A DNA stretch of 64,000 bases from Perkinsus olseni (Eukaryota; Perkinsozoa; Perkinsida; Perkinsidae). A program made the position numbers and the translations under genes. Shown one piece after another: positions 1 through 12,011 of the stretch. The stretch's first letter is position 1. Every line of letters begins with the position of its first letter. Location of the stretch: assembly GCA_013115135.1 (NCBI GenBank), contig JABANP010000006.1:248001-312000 (forward strand), written 5' to 3'. The notes under the pieces are model-generated. The model saw only the letters and a list, made by a program, of their open reading frames with translations. It searched no databases and had not been told where the DNA came from.

Positions 1-2269
1 CTGTCGCAAAGTTCATGCGTAACGGTAGAGACCTGCAAAAGAAGGATATCGGTCACTTGGCTATGTCTTATCCGAACGTCTATGTTGCTTCATGTTCTCT
101 CGGTGCCAATTACTCTCAGACAGTCAGAGCATTCCACGAGGCTGAGAAAAGCACGTGGGTCCATCCCTGGTTCTCTGCTACGCTCCTTGCATCGAGCATC
201 GTATCAAGAATGGCTTGACCCACATGTCTCAGGATCAGAAGGCGGCCGTGGAGTCTGGATACTATCCTCTGTATCGTTACGACCCCACGTTGATTGACCA
301 GGGCAAGAACCCCTTCCAGCTAGACTGCAAGACCATCGACCCTGCAGCACTTGACCGCTTTTTGAAGAACCAGAACCGGTATGAGCAGTTGGTGCGGCGC
401 TTGCCTGAGCATGCTGCTGAGCTTCAGCGAGGTCTCAAGAAGTACATCATGCAGCGCCACAAGCAGCTCTTAGCTGCATCTGCAGAGGTTGTGCATGCCG
501 TCGATGATCTCACTAGTGGTCTGGGCGCGGGAGTGCGGGTTTATTATGCGTCTGACACTGGTACCACTGAGCAGCTCGCTAAAAGGCTCTCTGGTATTCT
601 GAAACGCCGCGGTGTAGTCGTGAAGACTTGTAGAGGCATGGACGAGCTTGATCTGGCCGACTCGGCTAACAGCGACGATCTTCTGGTTCTCATGACATCA
701 ACGTGTGGGGACGGTGATATGCCTTCTGCGGCGACAACTTTATGGGAACAAATGCTGGAAATGAACGGTTCACAAAAGCTTGTGGGTCGGTTCTGCGTGT
801 TCGGTCTTGGAGATAGCTCCTACGAGCACTTCTGTGCTGCTGCCGTGCAGCTCGACGCTAAGGTTGCGGAACTCGGCATGACCCGCGCCATACCATTGGC
901 CAAGGGAGACGATCGTGCTGAAGACGGTTGGGCTACTACCTTCGACGAGTGGCTACCAAGATTGTGTGGAGAGGTGGGCGCCAAGCCCGAAGACGAGGAG
1001 GAGTACGAGGCGATCTTCGAGATCACATCCTTCCCAGTCACTGCTGTTGACAAGAACCTCCCCTATCAGCGCATTGTGCCTCCGGGATCCCTGCCGGTGC
1101 CAGTCCTGGAGAACAGGCGCTTGACTCCTGAAAGCTACGAGAGAGATATCCGTCACATCGCCTTGGACGTCTCCGCTACTGACTTGCCCTTCCGTCTTGG
1201 TGATGCCCTCACGCTCTACCCCAAGAATTTGGAGTCGGACGTTGACGTTTTGTTCAATGAGGTTGTCACTCACCTCGATCGCAATGAGATCGTCTCTGTC
1301 AAATGTCTCTCTGATGACGTCCCCGCCAGACTCCGTTCGGCATTCAAGGCTCGGATGCCCGTGAAGCAGATTTTCGTGGAACTACTGGATATCTTCGGCA
1401 AGCCTGGTAGAAGCTTTTACCGTCAACTCGCTCGTCTCAGCAGGAACAGTGAGGAGGCTGGGGTTCTGAGATCCATAGCGGACTCGGATGATAAGTTTAA
1501 GGAGCTTCTGGACCTGAGTGTCTCCTTTGCCGACGTGCTTCGCAGATTCCCGAAATCTGCTGAGTCGATGACCCTGGTCAACTTCTTGGAGATCATCCCC
1601 TTGCTAAAGCCTCGCCTCTATTCTATCGCCAACAGTTCATTCTACACTCCTAACAAGGTCGAGCTTACTGTTGTGATAAATCGGTGGCAGAATTCCGAGG
1701 GTGACCTCAAGACCGGTACTTGTACCCGCTACCTTGGTTTCAGCAACGACAAGACCATGTGTGTCTCTGTCGCCAGTGGCACATTCACTTTCCCTGAAGA
1801 CGAACGTACCCCTATGGTCATGGCAGGTCTCGGTACTGGTATCGCTCCTATGCGGGCCTTCGTCCAAGATCGCATGTACAAGAAACAGGTTCTTGGCATT
1901 GAGACCGGTCCGATGGTGGTGTTCTACGGTTGCCGTCACGAGAAGGAAGAGTTCCTTTATCGCGATGAATGGAAGAAGTTCGAAGAGGCCGGTGTGTTGA
2001 CGAAGATGATCAATGCGTTCTCGCATGATCAGGATCATATGATCTTCGTTCAACATAAGATCGCCGAGAATCCTGAGGTCGTTTACAAATACATGTGCGA
2101 CCAGAGGGGGTACTTCTATTTCTGCGGCCCTTCAATTGCAGTCACCGACGTCGAGTCCGCTGTCAAGGGTGCGGTGGAGGAGGTTGGCAAGCTGAAGGAA
2201 GATGATGTCGAGAAATGGTTTGATGAGGATGTCAAGGCCAAGAAACGCTACTCAACTGAAGCTTACTAA
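1..2269 (+). CDS. PNO: Pyruvate:NADP+ oxidoreductase, C-terminal part (5' end outside the window)
   Basis: PNO oxidatively decarboxylates pyruvate to acetyl-CoA and passes electrons through a fused reductase module to NADP+. The first 150 bases encode the end of the PFOR part (NVYVASCSLGANYSQT), continuing in another frame with LCYAPCIEHRIKNGLTHMSQ. About 100 residues later a flavodoxin domain begins (YYASDTGTTEQLAKRL, then LMTSTCGDGDMPSAATTLWE), followed by the FAD-binding region (RLYSIANSSF, KTGTCTRYLG) and the NADP-binding region (MAGLGTGIAPMRAF). This order of PFOR, FMN, FAD and NADPH modules is diagnostic of PNO. The reading frame changes by -1 at the AAAA run 147-150; one extra A would keep PFOR homology continuous, so a base-call error or a broken gene are both possible. 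No intron is visible from the break to the TAA stop at 2267-2269. Confidence 0.93.
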
Positions 2270-2328
2270 TTACTGTCCTCACTAATTACTGTCCTCACTA
2301 ATCACTGTCCTTACTAATTACTGTCCTT
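2265..2328 (+). repeat. Four tandem 16-bp units overlapping the PNO stop codon
   Basis: The unit ACTAATTACTGTCCTC occurs at 2265-2280 and again at 2281-2296. Two diverged copies follow at 2297-2312 and 2313-2328, with one or two substitutions each. The first unit includes the TAA stop of PNO, so the other units lie in its 3' untranslated region. Each unit repeats in-frame-type stop triplets. Confidence 0.9.
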
Positions 2329-2329
2329 T

Positions 2330-4556
2330 CCTTCGTTAAATACTGCAAATAGTCGTGGTTTCACCGCTGTCCGATCAGCTACCGTGTGGTTCCTTGGCAT
2401 AGTTTCCTCAACAGCAGTGTCGTGCTCGAGTATGTTTGTGGCCGTGCCTGTGTGTCGATGACAATGACTGTTATGTCATTTGGGAGATGTAGACCAAATC
2501 TGCACTATAGCAGAACAGGTGATTAATGTGGAGTAAACTTCATTCGAGTGCGTGTAAATTGCTTTGCGACGGGGTTGGGGCAATCGCCCGAGTTGGGCTT
2601 CAATGCATAGCCGGTGCGATAATTATCAGTGTGAGAAACAGTTGGGCTCGACCGCTCTATTGGAGAACGACTAAGTCGTGGCTATGTCAGTGGTGAAACT
2701 CCGAGTGGAAGATGGTGAGAATTGGTACTGTTGAGACACTTCATGGCGGAAGGTACCTCTTTTCAAAACTAGATGTAACACGACGTAAATTCAGACATGA
2801 CATTCTCAGTATGTCCCGAACGGTCGAAACACCAGCAACAACCACCAAGCAACATCAATCATTGCGACACCAAAGATCGCAACGACCATCAGGGACTTAC
2901 AGTTTCCTGGAGACGTTGGCTTTCCGGGCCCGCTCTCTCGGCTTTTTCATTGCGCTGGCCTGGATCTTCGACCTAGACGAACGAGTACGGTGTGCTCGGT
3001 CATCCTCGGAATGAGCTAGCGAGCAGGTAGTTCTCGACTCACGGCCAGTCGTTTGTGGACCAGGCTCAGCCTGGCAGGCTGGCTCACGATAGAAGATCAA
3101 ATCCTAAGTCAACACAAGCTCTAGAGCAACCGACACAAGGTCCCAAGTTTCTCTCAAACATAAGTGCGACAAGCGATGAGAGAGCGGGTACGCAGGTGGT
3201 GAAATCGCGAAAACAAAGAATAGCCGTGATATTTTTAGCAAGTGGCTATGGCAATGATGGTTACGATTTCTATGCGTTCACTCCTGCAGGGAGAGTGCTA
3301 CGACGAGATATGAAGAGTGCTACTACGAGATATGAATCAGACCCGTATGGCTGACAACGGAAAAGGATTGAGATTGCATGTCCAAATGAACGCGAGACTA
3401 GCCGATAGCGATGCTATCAAGCATCGGTCCGATATCGACTTTCCGACTAAGCTGCAAAGGATCTCGATGACCTTTCCACGGCCGGTTTACGCAGGTGAGC
3501 CCATGTTTGGAAGCCGTCAAAAATGACCAGAGTGAATTCGAGTGGGATTTCGGCGAGAAGTGACTAGGGAAGATTTCTTGTGAGAGTTTCTCAGCGTCAC
3601 GAATTGACAAGAGGCCACAACTCTGAGCTGGAAATGAGAGCCGCAATCATAGTACTATTACCACACCACCCGCGGTTATAGTGGATATGGACGCGGGTAG
3701 GTGTTCCGTAGAAGAGCACGTGACTGCCGCTTTGCCGAACCGGACTTGTGCGTTAGATCTACATGCCGGTGTGCGAGACGCTCTTCACGAGAACGTCTGA
3801 CACACCGCAAGAGAACCTCTTTTGAGGTTCATCCTGAGTTTGGTGTTCATCACCTCGTGTGAGCTTTATGTCCCTCTTCGTACAAGCATATGATCCTTGG
3901 ATCGAATTCAAAAATGACTCAGCCACCCTGGGTTATCAGGATAGTCATCCTCAGACTATCCGGCCATTATGGCTGGTCTCATAAATCCATTGAAAACGAT
4001 GCTGTACAAAGGAATAAGGATCCTCGTAAGATATGCGTCCGAAGAGCAGAGCTGCTGATGGGAGGGAAACCCCGTAAAGACACTTTATGTATTTGCGTTG
4101 CGACTATTCGAATGAGCTACGGAGGTCACTAAGCTTTTTCGGGCTGCACATGCAACGAAAGACCGAGAACTTTCCAGCTCCCCCGAGATCGAGTCGGACT
4201 CTCATGACAAGTCTCCGGCAACGCTTGTCCGGTCCTCCGAGGCACTAAATAAGAGGCAAATAAGGGCCACGAGCGCAAAGATTCCGACAAACCCGCGCCG
4301 CACCCACTATACTAGGACGCTCACGACTGATTACCCCAAAGGGTCTACACTAATCCAACAACCCGAAATTGGTATGATCTCCCCCCCTCAATGAGGAGCC
4401 CTCATAACTACACTCCAACACAACACAGCAAAAATCTGCCCTCCTGTCTCCCGTATCAGTAGAAACAACAGGGATATGCTATTGCAATACGCAACGACAA
4501 TAACCAGCTGTTACCACCATAGGCGACTATCAATCTCTCCTCCGAAGAAAAGCAAT
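2330..4556. other. Gene-poor interval between PNO and RPL35
   Basis: No ORF here shows a recognisable domain or a credible exon chain. Open frames are all under about 100 codons and lie on both strands without motifs. An imperfect inverted repeat lies at 3766-3807. The part nearest RPL35 (4380-4556) should hold its 3' untranslated region. I see no tRNA or rRNA gene. Small RNAs cannot be excluded by eye. Confidence 0.5.
3766..3807. repeat. Imperfect inverted repeat / hairpin
   Basis: The arm ccggtgtgcgagacg (3766-3780) is nearly complementary to acgtctgacacaccg (3793-3807), separated by a 12-base loop. There is no T tract, so it need not be a terminator. It could fold in RNA from either strand. 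Confidence 0.45.
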
Positions 4557-5096
4557 TTAGGCAGCGACGGCGTACTTCCTCATGGGGAAGTTGGCCTTGC
4601 GGGTCTGCTCCCTAGCGGTCTTCTTGTTGTACTGGGCGGGGGTAAGAGCACGACGCTTAGCGCGGGTGAGCTTGGAGCGGAGATCCAAAGGCACGTACTT
4701 CTTACCGGCGAAGGAAGCGCGGGCCTGAACACGCCAACGTGGAACCAAACAAACCAAGGCACGCAAATGTCGCAATGAAGCGATCCCGGGACTTACGGCG
4801 TCCTTTCTGGCCTGGTTGTAGACAGTCAAGGTACGAGCGATGTTCTTGCGAACGGTCTAAAGAAAGGAGAGGTGAAATCGCACACGCGAACCCCACACCC
4901 AGAACGGGTGCCGATCACAATTTCTCCATACACTTCACATGTGATGCCCTAGTACCTTGATCTCAGCGACCTTGCCAGCGGTGCTGGAAAGAGCCTTAGA
5001 GACCCTCAAAGAAACGAGCTTCTGCTTGAGCTCGTCAAGGTCGGTAAGGAGCTCCTTCTCGGACTTGCTTCGGATTTGATAAGCCTTGACCTTCAT
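4557..5096 (-). CDS. RPL35: 60S ribosomal protein L35 (eL/uL29 family), three exons
   Basis: This is a component of the large ribosomal subunit near the polypeptide exit tunnel. Exons on the minus strand are 5096-4956, 4856-4797 and 4724-4557, joined by two GT-AG introns. The 123-residue product has the family signature from MKVKAYQIRSKSEKEL through TVRKNIARTLTVYNQ to GKKYVPLDLRSKLTRAKRRA and ends KYAVAA. Length and order match eukaryotic L35 throughout. The start is the ATG at 5096-5094; codons upstream of it in the open frame do not match the family. Confidence 0.95.
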
Positions 5097-5708
5097 TGCT
5101 AGGAGAGAGGTGGGTAGAAGCAGGGACGCAAAAAGGTCTTTGCCGCTCGCGCCCAAAAGCTACAATAAATCGATCACTTTGGCGAGCGCAACTTTTGCTA
5201 CGCCGTGCAATCCTGCCTCACGGGACCTCGTCTCGGGTCTTTGGGTTGGCATCTATGGTTGCAGTGTTCGGTTTCATGGCCGGATCTGACCGGGTTACAG
5301 AGTTCACCATGAGCGATTCCGATACAGGCAAACCCATGCAAAAAGGAGGCAAAGAGGTATGTACAAACGTGTTTGCTGGGGGTGGAGAGAATCGTGGCAG
5401 GACATCTCTCACGGCCCCGTGAAGAACCGAAAATGCACTGACGTGCTGATGTATATTCTATTCTTGGCACACCTAGCACTGTAAGCTGCCGAATATCCTG
5501 GGTTTGGGCGAGCTGACGCGAGTCAGGTTCGTTGTTGTATTTGGTGTTGCTATAAAAGGGAACGGTAATCCCAACAGACTTATTGCTGGGCAGGATTGGC
5601 AAGGGAATTTCTGCGGTGAGCGCCCCCATCTGTCACAGATGAGGACCTGGATGCTGGGGTTCAGGAATTTCGGGCCAAGGAACCGACGGCAACACAACCG
5701 ACCCCAGC
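5097..5708. other. Divergent intergenic region between RPL35 and the choline-transporter-like gene
   Basis: This stretch separates two divergently transcribed genes and should contain both promoters. Open frames on both strands overlap each other and have no recognisable motif. I see no TATA-like element that I would defend and no RNA gene. Confidence 0.4.
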
Positions 5709-8700
5709 ATGAGCCACCTCGACTTGTCTGATTATAACTACATCTACTATGCCTTGAACACTACACCTGTTTTTGATTCGATCATCTCCGCTGTGAGAAA
5801 ATTCCTTCCACTAACAGCATAGCGAATGCGGTCTTGTGGCTGGCTCAGGCGAGTGGAGACAGCGGCGGGGGTTATGGTGATGATCTAGTGGCGGATCTTA
5901 CTAACAAGTTCAACGACCCCGCGACGCTGTTCTCGGGCTCCAATGGCAACAGTTTCATATCAGAGATCAAGAAATACTTCGTACCTGTGTGTGTAAAGCA
6001 ATGTCCGGATGAGAATACACTACTCGATCGTGAGACGCATCTCGTATGTGATCGTATTGAACACCTAGCTGCCAGGTGATTACTTCTGGGAAGGCCCAAT
6101 CGACGGCCCGACCGGTCCTTCTGACGTGGCTGATTTTTGGAGAACAAAAGTGATGAGCCTCTCCGATAGCGGTAGGTCGCGTGCTTTCTGAAGGTATACT
6201 CTGGTGGTGAAACGCGTTGCTACCGTTAGCTATAGTGGAGTCTGGGCTTGTTCGGTAATCCTTGTGATACACTCAATGAATAGTTTGGCGGCTCTGTTGG
6301 CACTACTCCAGGCTCGGTCGAGTCTTACATCTTTCCGCGCCGGGAAGGGATCTGAACCCGTGTGCTTCGACTTGTCCTTCATCTCATTCGCGTGCCCATT
6401 TCCTACATGCTCCAGCCCAGATGGTCTTGTCTACATAACGTCGCTGAGGCGATGCAGATCTAACGGAGTCGTACTATCATTTCAGCTAAGGACCCGTTTA
6501 CGATGAAGGCCTTCTCATCTGACTTCTGCCCGTATGATTCCAAGTACTGCATACCTTTACCTGGAGTGGAAGTAGCGTCCGTGTTGAAGAGATACTGTGT
6601 AGGTCCCTGGAATCACTCAATTATATCATAAAATTCATATGGGATCACCTCGTATAATTTATGGGGGGTACCAAAAAATGAAGCTGGATTGCATATGAAT
6701 CAAATTCCGCGGCCGGGAATTGAACCCGGGTCTCCTGCGTGACAGGCAGGAATACTCACCACTATACTACCGCGGACATGCATTGTATTTCTCTCAGCAG
6801 GGTTCAACACGGAATGCCGATGAGAGCGGGGAAGTCCTCCCCATTCGGAGCAAAATATTTCCGCGGCCGGGAATTGAACCCGGGTCTCCTGCGTGACAGG
6901 CAGGAATACTCACCACTATACTACCGCGGAACTGGTGAAAATTCGTGTAGTCACATCTGTAGAAATTACAAAGCATTTCTACACAATAATCGCAACCTTG
7001 GCTATCGTCTACATTGACGAGTCTGTGGCCCTCGATAGGTACCTAGGATGCAAGCCATAGGTACCGTAGTGAATGGTGTCAAGAGTTTTGTGCCCGAGAA
7101 GTTTTCTGAAGCTCTCGGTAATATCGGTGGCAGCCATATCCCATACCGCTGTAGTCGCGGCCATACTCCCGGTCGCGGCGTCCGTGAATCAAACTCCGCG
7201 GCCGGGAATTGAACCCGGGTCTGCAACAGAGTTTGCAACATCCCTCTGGCGTTCCTCCGTATCGCTTGTATCTTTGGCCCTTACCTGCCTATTCTTACAG
7301 GCAGCGGCTTCGGTGACGTTGTTGGGGATATAGTCACGGTCTATCCTGCCATCATCATCACCGCGCTGTGCTCCCTCATTATTGGAGTGGTGAGTACTTA
7401 CACTCTGTGCTTCACAGAGGCCCGGTCGTACCTGAGCTTGCTTTTCTCAGATATACCTAGTTCTCCTCCGCATGTTCGTTGGTGTCATCGTTTGGTTGTC
7501 GGTCATCTTGTTCTTCCTGATTCTTCTCGGAGGAGGCGTCGTTGGCCTTTTGTGAGTCCTCACATTAAACCATTGAATCGCCTTCTCTGGTCGGTATTTT
7601 TTTCGGAAGAGACCGCTCGATCTATCGCATCGAGTCCTGCGAGCTTAGCTCGCCGAACTATTGAGTGAGAACACCCGATAGGCGCGCCCATCGCCGTTAG
7701 ACGATAAACTCAAGATATGGTAGCTCAGCCTACCCCTCTCAGTGCAGTACGGGATTCGTATCCCTGATTGCGATGCCACGTTCGGGCCGAACGTGGTGTG
7801 ACTTCTGTAGATTGAATCTACCGTTGCTGTTCTGATCTGCGTGTGGAGCAGGTACATCAACAAGTGTGTAGGGGATTCTATTCTTGATACAGCTCAAGAC
7901 TTGTCCTCTGGCACAGAGGCGCTGCAGGCTGGTGAGTTTCCCCGTCAGGAAATGAGAGAACACAATTGGTTGATGCGGCCGATGCAATCAGGTTTAACGG
8001 GGAGCTCGGAATGTGCGAACGGCTATTCGATAGCGGACGAATTTCAGCGGGATGTGATCAAGTACGCGTCGTACGGCGCTCTTGGACTAGCAAGTAATGG
8101 TGGGGCGTTACTGATTCGATATGAAAAATTGCCGAGAAGTTAGAGGCCCAGAGTGATAGTCTCATCTTGCTAGGGCAACCCCTATGTGAGTTAAACTCAC
8201 TGGGTTTCACATTGTGAGAAGTGAGGAATCTACGTATGACTTGGCATCGTTGAGAAGTCTGTTGTACTGGCTTCCCGTGGTCAACGAATAGACCAAATAG
8301 TTTAGATGTGGCATGGAACATGCCCGGTCTGGAGACTCTGCTCTCGTCCGCGTCGGAGAGCGACCTCGAGAGAGCCATGTAGTCGTTGACTGAATGATTG
8401 AAGCTCTAGGAGAACGCTTTGCTCGGGCGGGATTTACTACCAATTCCGGGTCATTGGCTCATTTGATATGCACTGCCTTGTAGGTGGGCAGCCTGTGTGC
8501 ATCCCGTCTTCCTCTCAGTCCTCTATCTTCTTCTGCTCCTTTGTCTATGCAAGAGAATCCGACTGGGTATCGCACTGAATAAGGTTGCTGCTCAGTTCGT
8601 CTATAACAACAAGTTGGTTCTGACCATTCCAGTGTGAGTGATCGGGAATACGCGGGTCTAGTAGATATTCGATAATGATCATACATTTCGGAATCGTCAG

Positions 8701-10133
8701 GCTTCAAACGCTCAAGTGTATGGGGTGGTGGGCTGTTTGGCTGGTTGCCGTATGCTTCACCATCAGCAACGTTCCTGAATCCAGGATCAAGACAGGTGCG
8801 CACGGTGAAGAATTTTATGATACGCCTAACTCAACAATCTCGCAGGTACCTATACGGATTACGCAGTAGCGGCCAGCTTCGAGGAGTGCGTTGAGCCGTC
8901 TCAAGTCTATGTCTAGTAATAGCTCGCAGTGGGTGAATTATGCATTACGTTACTCTTTCCGCAGCGGTCGATATACCGACGGCAACGGGCTCATACAGAA
9001 TGTGTACGCGTGCAAGGAGCCAAGATACAATCTTGGTATGAGTGACCAGTGAGGTCCGGGAACTCGGTCAACATTGTATTTCAGATATTCTGTTCGCTTA
9101 CGAGTTCTTCTCCCTTCTCTGGGTTAACGCATTTGTCATAGCTTTCGGTCAGATGATTATCGCTGGCGCGGTTGGGGTTTGGTAGGCAGCTACGCCTTTG
9201 ATGTCAGCGCTTGGTGAAAAAGCTATATTAGGTACTTTACGCCTAACAGTGAGAAGGGCTCACTCGGGACGAAGCCTCTTCGGACGGGTATCAAGAACGC
9301 CGTCGTCTATCACCAGGGTACTCTAGCCTTCGGCAGCTTCGTTCTGGCAATCGTTCAGTTCATAAAATGGTGGCTGAGGTAAGTGGATCCCAGCTTAAGA
9401 CTTGTTCCTTCGCGACTGGAACTCCGCGTTATCTCAGGTACTTGGCGAAACAAGCTAAATTGCAACACAATAAAGTGATGGCAGTCGTGTTCAGTGTTCT
9501 CAGCTACTGTGTGGCTTGCTTTGAAAAATGCATCAAGTTCCTCAACAAGAACGCCTACATTCAGACAGCTCTACTAGGTAACAGCTGTTCTGTCGACCTT
9601 CTCAGCAGAGAGTCTGCCAATCCGAAATCCACGACATCGTGTAGGCACTAAGTTCTGCACCAGTGCCAAGAACGCCTTCTTTTTGATTCTTCGCAACGCT
9701 GCGCGCATAGGCGTGCTCGGCGCGATAGGAAACGCCGTTAGGCTTTTCGGATATCTCTTCATAATGGGTAGGGTGCTAGAGCCTGGTATCATGTCATGGA
9801 ATTGCCCGCCTTTTCTATGTAGGGGCTACTGCTGCTTCTGGGTATTTCATCACATTAGAAATGTACGATGGTGACATCAACAGCCCCGTTGTGCCCATCG
9901 TCATTTATGTGGTCGTTGGGTGAGTCCGGAGAACCGCTCGGTCTCGCTGTTTTTTCTCATCTCGAATGATCAGGTATGTTGTCGGAAAATTGATAACAAA
10001 TGTCTTCGGTTTGGCGGTAGACTCGATGTTGCAGTGTTTCGTAGCTGACGAGGAGCTCAACAAGTCTTGTGGAGGAGCCCAAAGCACCCCGCCATTGCTT
10101 AAGAATTTCCTCGATAAGAATAGTAAGAAGTGA
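5709..10133 (+). CDS. Choline transporter-like protein (CTL/SLC44 family), many exons
   Basis: This is a multi-pass membrane protein of the CTL family, whose members carry choline or related substrates; the substrate here is inferred. The extracellular loop is at about 5880-6590 (FVPVCVKQCPDENTL, SSDFCPYDSKYCIPLPG). Membrane segments follow: VYPAIIITALCSLIIGV (to 7390), VIVWLSVILFFLILLGGG, FFSLLWVNAFVIAFGQMI (about 9090-9182). Strongly conserved C-terminal exons then read YHQGTLAFGSFVLAIVQFI, CFEKCIKFLNKNAYIQTAL, TSAKNAFFLILRNAARIGVL, ITLEMYDGDINSPVVPI and VFGLAVDSMLQCFVADEE, stopping at 10131-10133. Introns are short GT-AG except those at about 6590-7060 and 7118-7300, which carry tRNA-Asp sequences. 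The first exon (ATG at 5709) and several middle exons (7650-8650) are uncertain. Confidence 0.85.
6706..6776 (-). tRNA. tRNA-Asp (GTC), copy 1
   Basis: On the minus strand the 71-nt cloverleaf has a perfect TCCGCGG/CCGCGGA acceptor stem, D arm TAGTATAGTGGTGAGTATT, anticodon arm CCTGC-CTGTCAC-GCAGG with anticodon GTC, and T arm CCCGGGTTCAATTCCCGG. It lies antisense inside an intron of the choline-transporter-like gene. Boxes A and B are intact. Confidence 0.95.
6860..6930 (-). tRNA. tRNA-Asp (GTC), copy 2
   Basis: This is identical over all 71 nt to copy 1 and lies 83 bp away in the same orientation and the same host intron. Flanking bases differ from copy 1 on both sides, so the shared block is the tRNA plus almost nothing else. 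Confidence 0.95.
7185..7222 (-). pseudogene. tRNA-Asp 3' fragment in a CTL intron
   Basis: Bases 7195-7222 match the 3' part of the tRNA-Asp gene (acceptor strand, T arm and the start of the variable region), then the match stops abruptly. The ten bases before it (gaatcaaact) also match the flank of copy 1 with one change, so the fragment probably derives from copy 1. It lies in intron 7118-7300 of the CTL gene. It lacks the anticodon and D arms and cannot make a tRNA. Confidence 0.85.
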
Positions 10134-10389
10134 GCGATTGCGGAAGACGTCGGAAATTTGAAGCTCTGTTGCTGGAGCTTGTTTTACATCATGACTTTCT
10201 GAGGCAGTTGCTGCGAGCTCTGCCGTGTTGTGTGAGATGTGCTCAAAACAAAAAGTTGTGTTGTGTTAGTTCCACTCAGAAGTGTGTACGAAGACATGCT
10301 TAGTGGTAGTTCTGGCGACGTCAAACTCGCCTTGATCTGAAACTCGAAAACGAGCGACTGTTAATCGCCTCTCTCAGCAAAGGACTGCC

Positions 10390-12011
10390 ATGCCTTCTTC
10401 CACACTAGTATCGTTATACATAGCTGTGGCCGAGGAGAGACTCGAGAGCGGGCAAGTCACGGAGGCGGCGGAGATGCTCTTGAAAGCTACACAGACTATC
10501 GGTGAAAATGGCGGAACCAAGCCGCAGAAAAAGGAGAGAATAATGAAGGTGTGCTCGCGTGCCACTTGTTAGTTATGACAGAGCTTCTCGACATTCAGTT
10601 GGGCCGCGGCGTCGTTGCCGCTCTGAACGAGGAGGTCACGGAGCAGAGACTCTCTCTCGCAGTCGAGTGCCTCGAGGGCGTCGCAGCGGCGATGCCTACG
10701 GAAGCAGCGAATGACTTGGGAACCCTTTTCGCTCTGACTATGAATAACATGGCTCAGTTAAGAAAGGAAGAAGGGGAGCTGGCCAAGGCCAAGGGCTATC
10801 TCCAAGCAGTCGTTGAGACCATCAACTTCGACAAAAATGAAGAGATGGCAAGACTGCATGTTGCTACATATATGAATTTGAGCGAGCTATGCAGTTCGAC
10901 CGGCGACACTCGTGAGGCTGTTCTAAACGCTAGACGGGCTGTAGAAGTCTCCGAGAATTTCATCGGGAACGGCGACAGCCTCGCTATCATCCACGCTATC
11001 GCCTGCAACAACTATGCAGTTCAGCTCGCGGCCGAGGGAGTCAACCTGGAAGATGCTGAGAGCTTCTGCCGTAAAGCTCTTTGCGTGGTAGAGAGTTCGA
11101 TAGGAGAACATCTTGAGAACGATGAGCTGCGCCGAGTCTTCACGGAAAGTCTTGAGCGGATCGAAGCGAGTCAGTTGGAAAGGGTGAGAGCCAGGGGTTC
11201 AGAGAGTGACGTATCTGATGACGCCAGCCCGGTAGCCAACACGATAGTCGAGGATGAAGCGGCGAGCTGGCATACGCTAGAGAATAGCCCTCAAGGACCA
11301 TCCGAGCTCCATCGGCAGAGCAAAGTCGCTAATGGGACCCATTTTGACTTGGGTCGTTCCGAACCCTCAGTGCTGGAGTCATCGCCCGTCTCTGCCAGGG
11401 AGGTCGCCCTGGGTGAGCCAGCAATAGACGAGCTCGGCTTCACCTTGGAGGACAGCAAAGTTCACAGGAGCGAGATCAGTGTGCTGCTTGCTCTGAGATC
11501 TGAAAGCGGCCCGGAGAGCCAGGCTACTGTTAGCAAGGAAGGTCTAAACGAGGGGCGGGCTAATGGAGAGAGTGAGGTATCTCCTGAAGTCTCTCAATTC
11601 GACTCCGAACCTTCTGTGGAACAGTCAGCAGAACCGGTAGAAACTGTGCAGAATGTGCCAGTGGCGGTACCGTCAGTGGGTAGCATTAGCGAGCCCAACG
11701 CGACCCCCACTGAACACATTCTGCGACGAGAGTTTTCGACGTCAGACACTCCGCTACTCCTGCTGCCACAGCTCCGTAGCCACGACGACCGTAGGTCTAA
11801 ATGGACGGAGCCGGATTCTGGTATCAAATTTTTCGCTGAGAGGATGGCGAACCCTGAACTGGATGGCTTGCGAGATCTGGGCTCGCCGAAGTGGACAGTA
11901 CGGTACGATTTGGTCGACGAGTCCTACGTTGTTGCTGATAACGAGGGGACTGAGTGGGTGGTGAAGAGTGGCGAACAGAAGGAAGCGCGCCCATGGAAGT
12001 TGTTAGATTAA
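10390..12011 (+). CDS. TPR-like helical-repeat protein, two exons
   Basis: Exon 1 is 10390-10501 and exon 2 is 10573-12011, joined by a 71-nt phase-1 GT-AG intron that restores the frame. The product is about 516 residues. The N-terminal 200 residues are alpha-helical with tetratricopeptide-style repeats (LFALTMNNMAQLRKEEGELA, LSELCSSTGDTREAVLNARR, NNYAVQLAAEGVNLEDAESF). The middle is acidic, Ser-rich and probably disordered. A conserved-looking tail follows (GSPKWTVRYDLVDESYVVAD). TPR arrays usually bind partner proteins; I cannot name this one. A start further upstream is not excluded. Confidence 0.75.

Noticed and set aside
2712..3100. Overlapping ORFs on both strands in the gene-poor interval
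   Set aside because: Both are under about 100 codons, one of them Arg/Ser-rich. There is no motif, no exon chain and no conserved-looking segment; chance frames are sufficient.
10502..10572. Frameshift in the TPR protein gene
   Set aside because: A 71-nt GT-AG intron with good consensus ends restores the frame exactly in phase 1, so no frame error is needed.
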